Assembly (NCBI GenBank): GCA_963970005.1
Contig: CAXAMN010026384.1
Coordinates: forward strand, 520,428-584,427
Length of the DNA: 64,000 nt
Source of the DNA: Durusdinium trenchii
Lineage: Eukaryota; Sar; Dinophyceae; Suessiales; Symbiodiniaceae
Direction of reading: 5' to 3'
A program made the translations under genes and the position numbers. Below, one piece after another: positions 29,601-39,387 of the stretch. The notes below the pieces were generated by a model. The model was not told the DNA's origin and did not search any database. It worked only from the letters and a program-made list of their open reading frames with translations. Every line of letters begins with the position of its first letter. Position 1 is the stretch's first letter.

Positions 29601-30510
29601 GCTGTTGTGCTTCCTGTTGTAGACTGGGCCTTGGGGTGGGTTGATTGTCCTGGCGAATTGCCCAGAGTCCTCCCCAGTCTGCCAGTCGTTGATCCATTCG
29701 CTGTGGCATTGGTGTGAGCCGGTAGGGCCTTTCCCACGCTAACTCACTGCTTTTCAGGCTTCTGAAAAGGCCTTTGAGGCCCTTCTGATATCCTTCTTGC
29801 AACCATTGCTTGTACTGCAATGATGTCTCTTCATTGGCTTGCTGCTGTGCTTCCTGGAGCTGGTGTGCTATGGTCTGGAGCAGTAACTCAGCAGCATGAG
29901 GATCCCGATACCTATACCAATGGTGACTGGCATCGAGGAATTGCCCCCAGGTTGGAGCCCCAACCCAGTGCCGGTGAGCATGGCGGATGCGGTGCATGTA
30001 GCCCTGTACGGGTCCATGGCTGGTGGTCTCGGATTGTTGTAGTGCCAAAAGTAGGACAGCCCTGAGTTGTTCCCAGTAAGCTGGTCGCCCTTTGCGCCAG
30101 GTATGTGGCTTGGTCTGGGGAACAAGCGGCTTGGTGACCACCTGCAACTGGTATCCGCGCCCTTGTGCTGCCCAAGGATTTTCTTGGAGGAGATATTGCT
30201 CGGTCTTGGAAAGCCAGTCTGCCCATTGTTGTGCTGGTTTGTTTGGCGGATTGCCATAAAGCTCAACCACATGTGCCTGTGATTGGTAGGTGGTCCAAGG
30301 ACGGAAGTCAATATCTGGCACTTTTGGCAAAGGCGGAAAGTAGGGCATCTGTCTGTATTCTCTGGTTGCAGCTTCGATGTCAAACTTTAACTTGAGGAGC
30401 GCATGTGGCCTCCAAGGCACAGACCATTCGGTGAGGAGAGATGTCGTGCCTGCCAGGGTGTTGTGGAGGATGGCATAGTCAATAGTGTTCCCAGACGCCA
30501 GACAGCACAC
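26656..30510 (-). CDS. LINE family 2 reverse transcriptase polyprotein (copy A)
   Basis: A 1284-codon open frame. The start is NTIDYAILHN, the tail of an endonuclease domain. RT motifs: GITVLMDMSTFYDTI (A), VDSGVPAGCPQAPLL (B), SSWVDDVGFDL (C, about 28875-28890) and LKVNPKKTAFV (D). Then comes a thumb with basic repeats, a C-x2-C-x5-H-x4-C knuckle (CPICNVPATTKHILWLC, near residue 880), a region starting WAFTLDATPS that may be a worn RNase H-like fold, and a basic C-terminus with a CSRCGTNIH ribbon. The frame ends at a TAA after GRCLD. It is remarkably open for an old insertion, so this copy may be fairly young. Confidence 0.85.
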   Translation of the reverse strand: MCCLASGNTIDYAILHNTLAGTTSLLTEWSVPWRPHALLKLKFDIEAATREYRQMPYFPPLPKVPDIDFRPWTTYQSQAHVVELYGNPPNKPAQQWADWLSKTEQYLLQENPWAAQGRGYQLQVVTKPLVPQTKPHTWRKGRPAYWEQLRAVLLLALQQSETTSHGPVQGYMHRIRHAHRHWVGAPTWGQFLDASHHWYRYRDPHAAELLLQTIAHQLQEAQQQANEETSLQYKQWLQEGYQKGLKGLFRSLKSSELAWERPYRLTPMPQRMDQRLADWGGLWAIRQDNQPTPRPSLQQEAQQQASTIEPLTQGMLHRVLKALPDRASGPDAVSTQMLKSIPPLALTPLLRLFQTMESTAELPTQLQMHLVVMLPKNQKLERPITLTSTLWRVWCRLRKPMLDRWQQQLPDTMQHDKARPGANVLHVALQRLLRQEVTKARKHHGITVLMDMSTFYDTIQLAKLQEEALKLEYPPLLLELAMQVYSGPKAILAEQEMTPFFHVDSGVPAGCPQAPLLAKAVLAPALIPWKAQQPQANLSSWVDDVGFDLTGKTATQVAQQAVEAYRDLHHRLTTLGLKVNPKKTAFVATDRETEQALKSMLQDHEPPISTVMRDLGIDHQAARRRRIPVMRQRFQKAKQRKLRLRTLKIPALKIRLRLHKGGIQPVALWGVEAQGLAPRYRIALRQGLATHLGHHAGGMLDSTYDIHSHKYMDPGDQVILHHIKALHTLYHSWPPEQIQHLEQAWTELAQQLEQKQHPWYVVKGPMAAAIAYMKEWQWQVHDLHRWHRPSGPYMLEEELSLQDPWWKLERLLLREAKAQRTARLAAKAHHQHLVAGLDWHTYRQVLKRIPGALKPHLRTWTQAALHYRADGKPKQCPICNVPATTKHILWLCKWHQTQQHEPMPPEWAERILSDDETPLWTAGWIPLEPQDHKHIPQPYQGHGAWQNLQPLAPHQHRWAFTLDATPSSYDQRDQLWIFGLCAHHMTLGQLQRLGAITGAPAAPHTKARALMEGLVALAKHTTTAVRVIVQMVTVWEAWTQERHRGPFQDQLEYVEEQDFKRITVLYVARNSRSPADPGSEPQLRRRQRDAALTAWERAKQYQDPKSTEWQKVLDDDHHLIYTHAINRLEKIYKDKEHYIHQRPDRHQGKHTKQHKKQLIARCCKPWQAPHHRWEPHRRVCGIRVHQALTVQVLEERLNEECQQLTAEEHLPPPEKPHQPMPKKLTRTQVIKQILQQQEDHRPPPGQHELEETTGYLKCSRCGTNIHKRSNEQLFQDFIHGRCLD

Positions 30511-30539
30511 CCTTTTGTGTGCATTGGGGACTGGCAGAA

Positions 30540-30665
30540 TGTATGTATGTATGTATGGTAATGTAATGTAATGTAATGTAATGTTATGTAATGTTATGTA
30601 ATGTTATGTAATGTAATGTAATGTAATGTAATGGTATGTATGTATGTATGTATGTATGTATGTAT
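30540..30665. repeat. ATGT / AATGT microsatellite, tail of LINE copy B
   Basis: Units of ATGT flank a core of ATGTA and TAATG pentamers. On the minus strand it lies about 125 bp past the stop of copy B and directly before the 5' end of copy A. Confidence 0.85.
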
Positions 30666-30790
30666 TTTTCCTGAAGTTGTTGTGCGAGGGCCTTTTGGCC
30701 GGTTCTTGGCTTGCTCAGTCGCTTCAGTAGTGGTGTTCCATGGAGTAGAGTGCCAGCCAACATCTGCCGTGGACTCTTAGCCTTGGACTC

Positions 30791-31720
30791 TTAGAAGAAG
30801 TCGACTTCAAAGGCCAGAGTGTCCTCCGCATCAGTGTCGGTGGACTGCTGCATGGCCTGGAGGCTGCCTGCTTCTAGGCTGGGTGTCATGGCCTGTGCAG
30901 GGCTTTGCTCATCCTCCCTCTGTGTCAAGGGCGTGGAGAAATGGAGCCTCTTTGGTCGGAGTGAAGCAACCTGGAGCGGTGATGCTGCAGGTGCTGGCGG
31001 CTCTGTGTCACTGGTGCCTCCTGTCAAAGGAGGTGTCGGTTTGAAGAAGGATTGGATCGAGGGTGATCCCTTGAGTCCAGCTCTTTGGCATTCCTTCTGG
31101 AAATTGGAGGTGCTGATGATGCGTTTCCTGCTATCAATGTGCAATTGCAGGCCACAAAGGGCGCAACTGATCTTATTGCCCTTCTGCCAGAGCTGGTGGC
31201 TTGGATGCCCGGTGTGCTGGCCAGTGAAGGGACAGTCAAGGCATGGACTGGTGATGTATTCATTGAAAGCTTGCTCATTTGTGCGCTTGTGGATGTTGGT
31301 TCCACATTTGATGCATTTCAAGTATCCTGTGGTTTCTTCAAAGCTGTGGCGGTCTCGTGTCGGTGCCTGGGCCTCTTGTTGTTGCAGGAGTTGGCGGATG
31401 ACCTGACTCCTGGTGAGTCTTTTGTCGAGTTTGGCGGCTTCTGGGCTCGGACTGGGACAGGCCTGGTCAGCTTGAAGTTGAAGGGCCAGGCGTTCTTCCA
31501 GCAGTTGTGCTGTCAAGCCTTGGTGCATCCTGGTCCCACAAGTGATGCAGGCAAAGCCACTTCTCTGTGGAGCCCATCTGTGGTATGGCTCTTGCCATGG
31601 CTTGTGGCACTGCTGGATGAGGTCTTTCTTTTTCTGTTTGGTGTGCTTTCCCGGGTGTCTCTCTGCTTTGTTGTGCAGATAGTGTTGTTTGTCCTCGAAG
31701 ATCTTCTCCAGCCGCTGCAC
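30791..31720 (-). pseudogene. LINE family 2 copy B, C-terminal coding region
   Basis: A 309-codon open frame, without the stop that interrupts copy A: here SPCLDCPFTGQ is read through. It has two CxxC...CxxC ribbons and a C-terminal Ser/Pro/Gln-rich tail ending FEVDFF. Coding similarity extends upstream to about 31865 in the same phase. RT is missing. Confidence 0.75.
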
Positions 31721-32140
31721 TGCATGCTTGTATATGGCTTGGTGGTCACGATCAAGCGTGCCCTGCCATGCTGTTTGCCTGCGGTCATGAAGTGCATCAG
31801 CCCGCTCCCAGGCTGTCAGTGCGATGGCCCTGCCCTCTTCCGACGGAGACTTGCGGGTCTGGGAGTCGGAGGTGCCCTACACCTATACTTTGGAGAACTT
31901 GGTGCTTTGTTACGTGAACTCGAAACGTCTACGCCATCGCCTACATTCATGAGTTCTCCCGTGAGGGTACCCCATTTCCATACCGTCCCTGGCCACTATC
32001 GCTCCACGTCTTCGTGACGATGCCATTGGGCAACTCCGTCTGCCCTTGACCGCCTACCAGACCTTTCGTGAGATTCACCGATTCTTGTAGGCTCAACTTT
32101 CACCCAACTTGACTCTCGTCCGGAGCTTCATAGAAAAAAA

Positions 32141-32160
32141 CGCCTCCCCTCGGGGAGGCG
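32141..32160. repeat. Perfect 9-bp-stem GC-rich hairpin
   Basis: CGCCTCCCC and GGGGAGGCG separated by TC, preceded by an A run. The same inverted repeat with an 8-bp stem occurs at 61935-61952, in front of a GT run. It looks like a bacterial terminator but sits in a eukaryotic intron; more likely it is part of the interspersed repeat. Confidence 0.8.
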
Positions 32161-32167
32161 TGTATTG

Positions 32168-32243
32168 TAAAGCGCTAATGTGCTCGTGAGCCAGTTCTTG
32201 AACTTAACGCTCAGTCATTTGAGCTATGAGTCTAAGTGTGACC
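32168..32243 (+). repeat. Interspersed repeat, 5' part (copy 1)
   Basis: Matches 33081-33157: AAGCGCTA, GTGAGCCAGTTC, TGAACTTAACGCTCA and CTATGAGTCTAAGTGTG are shared with few changes. Confidence 0.75.
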
Positions 32244-33080
32244 AGCTGCATGTTCCCACTTGGGTATGGAGTGTGACCCCTGGTTGGGGCGCCGAACTCA
32301 CCACTGACACTTGCTGATCGATTCAATGCATGCCGTGAGCCATTTCCTGAGCTCTTGCGCTTTCTCGGGGACAGCTGAACAGATACTGCCGAGTACACGG
32401 CGATTGCTAACTGACTGATTTTTCGCTATGCGCTCTTGGGTATTTCACTGCATGCCTCGATCCCCGTTCGTTGCTAGGGTTTTCGTCTAGAGGGCGCCCG
32501 AATCGGCTTTACGACCGAATGTCGATTACACCCCTCCCCTCTTTTTCTCTCCTGCGTTTTCTTTTGTTTGTTTTGTTGGGTTTTTACTCAGGCTTGTTTG
32601 GTCGCTTTTGAGGCTCGTTTACCGGACCCTTTACACCCACCGAGCAACTGCAAACCAGCGCTCATACGATGCAGAGTTAAAGAAAACCTTCAGAGCTTAA
32701 GTAATGCCAAAGCTGTCTACTGCGTCGTTTCCTCTTTACAGTGCTAATTGCATTTGTCAGCTACCTTCTGGAACTTAAGTAAGGCCAATGCTGTCCACTG
32801 CGTTGTTTCATCAAGTGCTAATATATTCGTCCGTGTACAACCTAGGTAAAGCCCAAACTGTCCACTGCGTTGTTACATCTTTAGAGCTACCGCAATGAAT
32901 TTTGGCGCGCCGCTATGCAGCTGTTTGTGTGCACCCACCTCTGTTTCTAAGAGTTTTCGCCTGCAGGGGGTCCAGGCAGTTGTGAGTTGTCCCTGGACCA
33001 ACGAAGACGGACTCACAACTGGTGAAGCGAGAAGGGACGCCTTCTTGTGTACCTGCATTAATTTTTAAACATGCAGTATC

Positions 33081-33270
33081 GTGAAGCGCTACTATGTTCG
33101 TGAGCCAGTTCCTGAACTTAACGCTCATTCATTTGGGCTATGAGTCTAAGTGTGTGTGTGTGTCCACCCCTGGACAAAGGGTTTCGTCCCACTTTTCCAC
33201 TNNNNNNNNNNAGAGGACGCTCTTTCGACGTACCTGCAACCTGAACTTTTGGCCACGCGGTCTAACTTGC
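33081..33270 (+). repeat. Interspersed repeat (copy 2) with GT run and N gap
   Basis: Begins like 32168-32243, continues into a GT run and then, after the N gap, GAGGACGCTCTTTCGACGTA and CCTGCA, a block also seen at 40203 and 62100. Confidence 0.7.
33202..33211. other. Assembly gap (10 N)
   Basis: Ten N bases. The true length is unknown. It falls in the GT-rich interspersed repeat, the sort of place where assemblers stop. Confidence 0.99.
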
Positions 33271-33589
33271 TTTGTTTGATTCCATGGTTCTTCATGCTAC
33301 CACCCCCAAACCTCTTCCCCACTGCCGACTTGCAGCAGACTTGAGGCCGCGCGGAGTGTCCGATCGTTTTCGAGTGCAGCTGCCAACACTGTTCAACAAT
33401 ACAGTTTTTGCGGACTTATGCACCTTTCCGTTCCCTCGCCTTCCTTCCCAACGTGGTAACTGAGTTCACTGAATACAAGTGTCAGAGTGTGTGTTTGTGT
33501 CGGTGTGTGCTGGGAGCATCGAGTTTTGCACAACCTCTCCCGTGAGAACATGTCTGAACTTACTTGCCTGCTGTGAGATCTGTGCCAGT

Positions 33590-33767
33590 GCAGGAGTCCA
33601 CAATTCAACTGACTTGTGTTCATGTGGATGCTGAAGCCAACTTGTTGGAAGCTCTTGAAGCTGCAACTGCTGCGCACGGGGCTGAATGTTGGTTTGAAGA
33701 AGATGAGAAGTTCATAGACGCCAAAAAGAGTTCCAGATTTGTGCACGTAAATCCGCTGAACATATAG
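33590..33767 (+). CDS. Possible PKS linker exon before ER
   Basis: The frame VDAEANLLEALEAATAAHGA, then ECWFEEDEK, is acidic and helical and lies on the gene's strand between the structural KR and ER. I do not recognise a family signature, and the splice sites are weak. It could be the short segment that joins psiKR to ER, or chance. Confidence 0.25.
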
Positions 33768-34619
33768 TGTGTTCAATCGCATAATGCCATGCTTCAGGCT
33801 TGATGCTAAACTCGAAGAGGAGCGGTTATTGCATCGAAAGACACATATGTGGTGTGACTTTTCCGATTGCAGGAACTATCTTACCAAAAGGCCGGCGAGG
33901 CACCGGTTGGCCTGTGTTAGGGTTTGGCAGCCATGAAATTAAACAATTTTTTTCAGTTGTTTGAATTTAGCGCGTGAACATTGAACATTTTTGCCAACTC
34001 AGATGCCCGGGACCTGCATCCCTCTCTCTCTCTCTCTAAATGTAGAATACATTCTGATAGCATGAATGCCTCACAGCCACAACAAACTAGTTTAGACCAG
34101 AGAAGGTGAACATGTTGTAGTTCAACAGAATTTCGCAGGCCTGGACGCTTTCGTGTAGCCGGTTAAGCAGAAGCACTTTGTCGGTTCGGGCTCCGATCCG
34201 CTTGAACATGCCATTCCGGGGAGCTTTGCCATGACCTCAGCGAAGACTTCCAGCTTGAAAAGTGTCCAGTGTCATGCCTTCATATTCAGTCCACTGTTAC
34301 TCCAATCGTTTTGTTTTTGTTTGAAGGCCAAGCATTGTAGGATCTAAGAAACAAGTGTACTACTTAATAATATGGAAAGAGCAAGCTGTGAGGATTTTAA
34401 GGGAAATCGATCATGGGGTAGCAACGTGCATTTTGCACTGCAAAACATAGCAGTGCGTCGATTGCGTGGAGCAATTTAAAAATAGGACCTACTTGTAAGG
34501 CGAGCCGTTTGTTTCTTGTTGACCAGTCAATCCTTCAAACCCAGTGCACTGCTCATTGCACTTTTGCCATTGCTCCGCGCTTCATGGTCTTGAACACCTG
34601 CACTGCACTGGAGGACTGG

Positions 34620-34690
34620 CTTGAAACCCGTCCCACAGACACGACAACCTGTCGTGTTGGGATCTGTGCAGCTGCGAATCCGAGCAGTTG
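34620..34690 (+). CDS. PKS exon: enoylreductase, first strand
   Basis: Reads VVLGSVQLRIRAVG, the 'G-x-V-x-L-R-V-R-A-x-G' strand that opens PKS ER domains. The donor is GC at 34691, and the split Gly codon is completed by the next exon. The upstream limit is uncertain. ER reduces the enoyl-ACP double bond with NADPH. Confidence 0.7.
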
Positions 34691-34774
34691 GCCGGGGCGG
34701 TGTTTCGATGTTCATGTTTGTTAACCGATCATTGACCGATCATGCACATAATTTTCCACTTCTCTCCGCACCAG
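34691..34774 (+). other. GC-AG intron in ER
   Basis: An 84-nt intron, GCCGGG...CACCAG. Splicing joins RAV-G with LNFRDVLN in frame. Confidence 0.7.
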
Positions 34775-34800
34775 GTCTCAACTTCAGAGATGTACTGAAT
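34775..34800 (+). CDS. PKS micro-exon: ER motif LNFRDVLN
   Basis: Only 26 nt long, encoding the invariant ER block (G)LNFRDVLN. It is flanked on both sides by GC-AG introns (34691-34774 and 34801-34975). Confidence 0.75.
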
Positions 34801-34975
34801 GCGCGTCCGGCTCATCGTTAAAGCCTTGCACCTTCCGGGCTCTAAGCGATCTTTTTCAATTTGCCCTTCGATGTGTTTTCACAAAGAGTGCAGACGCAGG
34901 TCCAAAAAAGTCAGCTGTCACAGAGAATTTGAGGATGTCAAAGTAAGTTGCCTAAAGACACGCACGAAATGCCAG

Positions 34976-35065
34976 GTAATGGGACTGTATCCAGGCGACC
35001 CAGGGCCTCCTGGTGCGGACTGCGCTGGCACTGTTCTTGATGTGGGAGAGCGCGTGGACCACCTC
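34976..35065 (+). CDS. PKS exon: ER segment YPGDPGPPGADCAG
   Basis: Reads VMGLYPGDPGPPGADCAGTV, then LDVGERVDHL. This matches the ER block after NFRD ('l-G-x-Y-P-G-D-P-G-P-P-G-x-D-x-A-G-V-V-x-x-V-G-x-G-V'). The donor is near CACCTCAG (about 35065-35069). Confidence 0.8.
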
Positions 35066-35233
35066 AGGACTCAAAAGTGAGGCTGAGACCTAAACCAAAA
35101 GTGTTGCCAAAGCGTTCTTGTTCGCAGTTGAAGACATTGCTTCCTTTTTTGGTGTGTGCAGTTTTGCCTTCTGGTCACAAACGAACATGCCTTCACAAGA
35201 TCCTTTGTGAAGCATCCACACAGGATCGCAGAG

Positions 35234-35290
35234 GATGTTTTTGGAGAAGCACCTGGATGCCTAAGCACCTATTGTGTAGCTCCTTCGCTG
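35234..35290 (+). CDS. PKS exon: ER segment VFGEAPGCLSTY
   Basis: After CGCAGAG the frame reads DVFGEAPGCLSTYCVAPS, the GD-x-V-F-G-x-A-x-G-x-x-x-x-Y block of ER. The few residues that should link it to the previous exon may come from a tiny exon near 35160 (VLPSGH), which is not certain. Confidence 0.7.
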
Positions 35291-35419
35291 AGCCCTTAAT
35301 CATGATGTTGCTTCCGAGATGGAGACAAGATGCTTAAGCCTTTGTTGTTTTTGTGAAATAATATTCACCTGTTTGAAGACTTTTGTTGCACTTTGGGTTG
35401 GATAAAGCCTGATTTCAGA

Positions 35420-35510
35420 GGTCTCTCCTAACGCAGAAGCCTCCGAGTTGGTCCTTCGAAGAGGCTGGTCTTTCAGCGATCTTTTTTGCAGCACGTGACA
35501 GGGTCTTGTT
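35420..35510 (+). CDS. PKS exon: ER segment before the nucleotide-binding fold
   Basis: After TGATTTCAG the frame reads SLLTQKPPSWSFEEAGLSAI, like 'l-x-x-k-P-x-x-w-s-x-E-E-A-A-x-x-P-x-x-f-x-T-A' of ER domains. Its continuation is lost after FFAARD. Confidence 0.65.
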
Positions 35511-38500
35511 CTGAGAAAGACTCTAAAAGAAATGCATTGTCACGAGGTTCTTCGACAGGAGGTGACTGTAACAAGCTTGAAGAACTGTAGCTCTGCATAT
35601 CTCACGTCCGGTAGTTTCATATTTGGCATTTTCCAAAAGCACACACACAACACACTCACACACACACACATATAATCACATATATATATATATTATTTGT
35701 TTTTTGAAGATTCAAGCTTCGCATCTGAGAAAAACTAGTGGCAAGACTTCAACATACCAATCAAAGAGTAGGTTTGGCGGGAAGGGACATATGAAGATAT
35801 GTTTTCACGTTATTTTTGCTGCATAGATGAAGCCTCGTGAGGCCTGCACCATGCCGGTGATCTTTGTCACAGTCGAAGAGGCCCTTGGTGACCTTGCCCG
35901 ACTCAAGTGCGGGGAGCGAGCCGCACTCCCAGCAGTTCAAGCGCCACACTGTTCTTGATTTGAGGATGTGGAATAGTTTTGGAAAAGGGTGTTGGAAATA
36001 TATAGATCGAAAAATGAATCTGCTTGCCCCTTTTAGAAACCCCAACACATTTGTTCTATTTTTCGTTAACCGGCCTTTGTGTATTTCTTGAAATAAATAT
36101 GCTTTCCTCTCTTAGTGTTTCTTGTTCTTGTTTGTGTACAGGTAGCGATAACCCAGATGTTTTGGGAATCATGGGTTTGGCTGTTTCCGCATGTTTCCGC
36201 ATGTGCTTGGAGGTCTCTACGGGACGGGGGTGTTGAAGAATCAAAACACTGAACCTTGTTCTGGGCGTGGAGGTGGTGTGCGAGAAAGGTCTTTCATTAC
36301 ATGTTGAGACATGCCCTTCCAAAGCTCTGACCAAAACTTGGAAGACTTGTTCGGGATGAAGCAAGGCGCAAGGGCCAGTCAACTCTCCAAGAAGATCCAC
36401 ATCCCTACCATGAATATTTGCTTGTGGTGAACATCATCACGCGTACGCCACCAACTTGAATCCAAGACAATCCTTCAGAGCCCGCGGAAAGTTTCTTGAC
36501 CTCCTATCCTTTTGTGGCGTTTCAACTCATTTGCTCAGGGGACTGTATTCATAATATTTCACAGGAGTGCCCAGAATATATCAACTCCTACAAGTTGCTT
36601 GGAGCAATCATTCTGGCATGAATACGCAATGTTCTCAATCAATTCCAATGACGTGATGATCTAGGAGTTTTGCACGCAGCTCCGCGCAGATACTTGCTCT
36701 TTAACTTGCTTGTTTTTGCTAATGGGCTTAAAACCGCGCGTGTAGTGAAACTGATTTTTCATACAGTCCTTTCGGGGGGGCAAGAACACACACGCAAACA
36801 CACGCATTGGAATATGGAAGATGGGGACACTGGGGGGTTAGGGGGGAGGGGGGGTTGGGTGGGGGGCTAGTGATGTTCATGTTGTGTGCATTTTTATTAG
36901 GAAGCCACACACGCACACGCAGGCTGGAATTCTTGTTCTAGTTACAAAGGGGCCCAAAGGGAAATGAGTGGTGATCATCTTCTCGCAGGTGCGTGCAATC
37001 TGCGTCCAGATTCCATATCACAGCAAACTTGAAGTGTCTTCGTTGAGCGGTGACTTCAAGAATGCCCACCGCTCCCCTGCTATCAACAGTAGTAAAAAAG
37101 TCAGGCATTACATTCCAAAAGGATCCCTGTGACTTCAAGGGGCACACACACAGACAGGTCGGTACACACAGGTGGTCGGGGTTTGTCAGTTCTTTCTTTA
37201 GACGTGGTGGTTGCTGACTGCTTGCTTACTCCGAAGTTTTTCCGTTCGGGGGATTGTCAGATGCTTGAGGTCAGGAGAGCTGTTCATCCACACCGGTGCC
37301 ATTGATGGTATGTGGCGTTTGTGTAAGGGGTCGGTCCCCACTAGCTTGCGTTCACGTGAAGGTGACGGTATAAACCCAAACATCATGAAGTTCACTCGAC
37401 AGTGGCAATGGCGCTGGCACCAGAATAAAGGCGATCTTCTGACGAAGCTGGGTCAGAAGTTGTCCCACAGACTGTGATGATGATGCTGGAGGATGAATTT
37501 GCGCGCCTTTTTTTGGCACGAAACCACAGTCTCGCAGCATTTCGATGTCAAAATCGCAACGATTTTTGAGTCGTTTTCATGTACGACATGCTGCAACAAA
37601 CCTTTCACATCAATGCAAAACACGGTCACACACCGGACATTCGTCATCATTGACCACGTGAAGATTTGACAAATGTCCTCAACCGCACGCGCAGAAACGA
37701 GCCCGGCGGGTTGTTTTTGATTGTGACAAATGACTCTGGGTTCTTCAACCGCATCAATTGAAAGTCACGACTTACTGGCAAATGTGTATCTTCTAAAAAT
37801 ATTGACCGTGCTTCCACCATCCTGTGGAGTCCACTATATAATCGGACTGAACGTGTGCAAAGAGTTGGTACAGTATCGGATACAAGCAATGTGCTAGTAC
37901 AGTGTACCTTTTGATCTTACGACGTTCATCAATCACCATCCTGAAGTACATAGAATTTCGGTGCAACTCAATCCCGCGGCACTCAACCCCAAAAAAGTAT
38001 ATAATACATAGAATATCGAGGTCCCTAAAATCATCTGCAAGATTGTGTTATTGAAACACCCGCTTGCCCCGATCGAAACACCGCGCACCAACTTAGATAT
38101 TCCAAGATATTCCAAGTCCCAAATTGATCCGCTTGGGAATATTCCAAGTAATACCCTGTTCTTTTGGTCAAAGCAGGGTACTTACGGAATGTACTTTGGC
38201 GGCTTAATTCCGTATTCTATGTACTAAAGGACGGTTATAAGTCCAGCCGAGCCTTTTAAAGAAGGCATAATACAACACTGATTGCAGCAGACTCCACCGT
38301 GCAGTGCATAGTCCTTGTATGTTCTTGTATTAAAACAACAAGAGCCTCGCGTGGTGGAATGTGTGTTTCACAAGCTTTTTGCCAGTCGATCGCACGCAAA
38401 ATGTGCATGAAACCAGGACCCTTGTTGAAATAGTATCCTGCTAGCAAATTGCTGTTCTCAACTGGATGCCCCATAAGAAACCTGACACCCCCGCCCCCAA

Positions 38501-38908
38501 GACCGATATACAGTATGTCTTCGGGAACCGTCTCATCGTTCTTGGAAAAACCCTGAAATGGTTGGGGTCAATATTCACCCCACTTAATCCCGCACAAATA
38601 ACGTCAGTTCTATGTTTGTGGCTATATTCAGCATGGTGCAGAAGATCCTTGGGATTGGTGATTTGGTTTGGAATGCGGTGTAGGCATTCCAGCGCTTGGC
38701 TTTTCACTTGGCATTCTGAAATTCACTTGACCAAGCAAAGATGCCTACTCCATCATCTCCGGTGCAAGCAGTTGCGTGATTTTCTTTGTGTTCTTTTCTC
38801 ATTGATGTATTTTGTTGCTTCCGCAACCTTCACCACGATTTTGAATGCATTGGATGTGCCGAGAGCAAAGCAGAAATGCCGGTTCGGTCAGTTGAACACC
38901 GCCTGCAG
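35511..38908 (+). other. PKS intron in ER, with repeats
   Basis: About 3.4 kb. It holds CA and TA microsatellite runs (35640-35695), a G-rich tract (36770-36870) and a minus-strand copy of the interspersed repeat (36935-37165). The segment before the ER Rossmann fold ('a-l-x-x-l-g-x-l-k-x-G-e') has not been found and may lie near 38830-38900. Confidence 0.5.
36935..37165 (-). repeat. Interspersed repeat, minus-strand copy
   Basis: Read on the minus strand: a GTGTGTG run, CCCCTTGAAGTCACAGGGAT, then AGCAGGGGAGCGGTGG, TCAACGAAGAC and TTGCTGTGATATGG. The same boxes in the same order occur at 60820, 62395 and 63310(-). Confidence 0.7.
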
Positions 38909-39012
38909 CGCCTGAGGTCTTGATTCATGCAGCCGCAGGTGGTGTGGGCTTGGTGGCAATACAATATGCAAAATATGTGGGGGCAGAGGTTTTTGCCACT
39001 GCAGGGGCGGAG
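38909..39012 (+). CDS. PKS exon: ER NADPH-binding motif
   Basis: Reads [20 protein letters not shown], then [26 protein letters not shown] is the nucleotide-binding glycine motif of PKS enoylreductases. It ends before a GA-type donor at 39010-39013. Confidence 0.85.
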
Positions 39013-39068
39013 GACGGCACTGTTTACATGTCCACGTTAAAGTTGCCAAATTAACGTTGTTTCAGGAG
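39013..39068 (+). other. Short GA-AG intron in ER
   Basis: About 56 nt. GAG occurs at both ends, so the exact cut can be placed at either copy, but in every case the intron begins GA and the protein reads GAE/KHQYL. Unspliced, the frame hits a TAA at 39053-39055. Confidence 0.6.
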
Positions 39069-39285
39069 AAACATCAATATTTGCGAAGCCTGGGTGTGAA
39101 ATATATTACGAGTAGCCGCAACGGAAGCAAATTTGAAGAAGACATGACAAATTTCCTGGCCAAAGACGGCGCAGCGGGAGTGGATGTCGTTTTAAACAGC
39201 CTCAGCCACGACGACTACATCTCGCGCTCCCTCGCGTGCCTGAAAAGTGGTGGCCGGTTTATTGAGATTGGCAAAAGAGGCATTT
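39069..39285 (+). CDS. PKS exon: ER core after the Rossmann motif
   Basis: Reads KHQYLRSLGVKYITSSRNGS, and further on GVDVVLNSLSHDDYISRSLA and GGRFIEIGKRGIWS. These match the ER series 'e-K-R-x-x-L-x-x-L-G-V-x-x-v-x-x-S-R', 'G-V-D-v-V-L-N-S-L' and 'G-R-F-x-E-I-G-K-x-D/G-I'. Confidence 0.9.
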
Positions 39286-39387
39286 GGAGCCACAAGCATT
39301 GAACTTAGAGCAGCAGTCGCCAGCATTTTGAAGAGTTATAGAACTCAAACCTAAGTGCTCAAAGCAGCTCAGATCCACGGTCTTGAG

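Larger units (their letters stand above)
25825..30535 (-). mobile_element. LINE family 2, copy A (5'-truncated)
   Basis: Minus-strand non-LTR element. It begins inside the endonuclease (only the last part is left), then has RT, a C-terminal domain with zinc-binding motifs, and a (TACA)n tail. The 5' end at about 30535 abuts the microsatellite tail of copy B. It is unrelated at a glance to the USP-bearing LINE: the RT has VDD instead of ADD, and the C-terminal region differs. Confidence 0.8.
30540..31870 (-). mobile_element. LINE family 2, copy B (3' end only)
   Basis: Strongly 5'-truncated copy. Its coding part matches the last 350 codons of copy A at protein level, including ALTAWERA, RLEKIFEDK, the ribbons CIKCGTNIH and CALCGLQLH, and LRPKRLHFSTPL. 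It ends in a CATA/CATTA tail. It lies in the same orientation, immediately upstream of copy A. Confidence 0.8.
31871..33563 (+). other. Intron-like region with hairpin, diverged repeats and N gap
   Basis: No gene recognised. It holds a GC-rich hairpin (32141-32160), a pair of 77-bp direct repeats (32168-32243 and 33081-33157), three diverged units based on CTGTCCACTGCGTTGTTTC (about 32700-32880) and the assembly gap. Confidence 0.6.
24911..34619 (+). other. Giant PKS intron 2 (pseudo-KR to ER)
   Basis: About 9.7 kb between the structural KR and the first sure ER exon. It contains two tandem LINE copies (25825-31870, minus), a hairpin, a short interspersed repeat (32168-33270) and the N gap. 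24920-25800 is unannotated; 25200-25560 is GT-rich on the plus strand. A possible small exon lies at 33590-33767. Confidence 0.6.

Noticed and set aside
31085..32017. 310-codon plus-strand frame
   Set aside because: Antisense shadow of LINE copy B coding sequence.
32133..32160. Bacterial-type terminator (A run plus GC hairpin)
   Set aside because: The surroundings are eukaryotic intron; the same hairpin recurs as part of an interspersed repeat, and no gene ends here.
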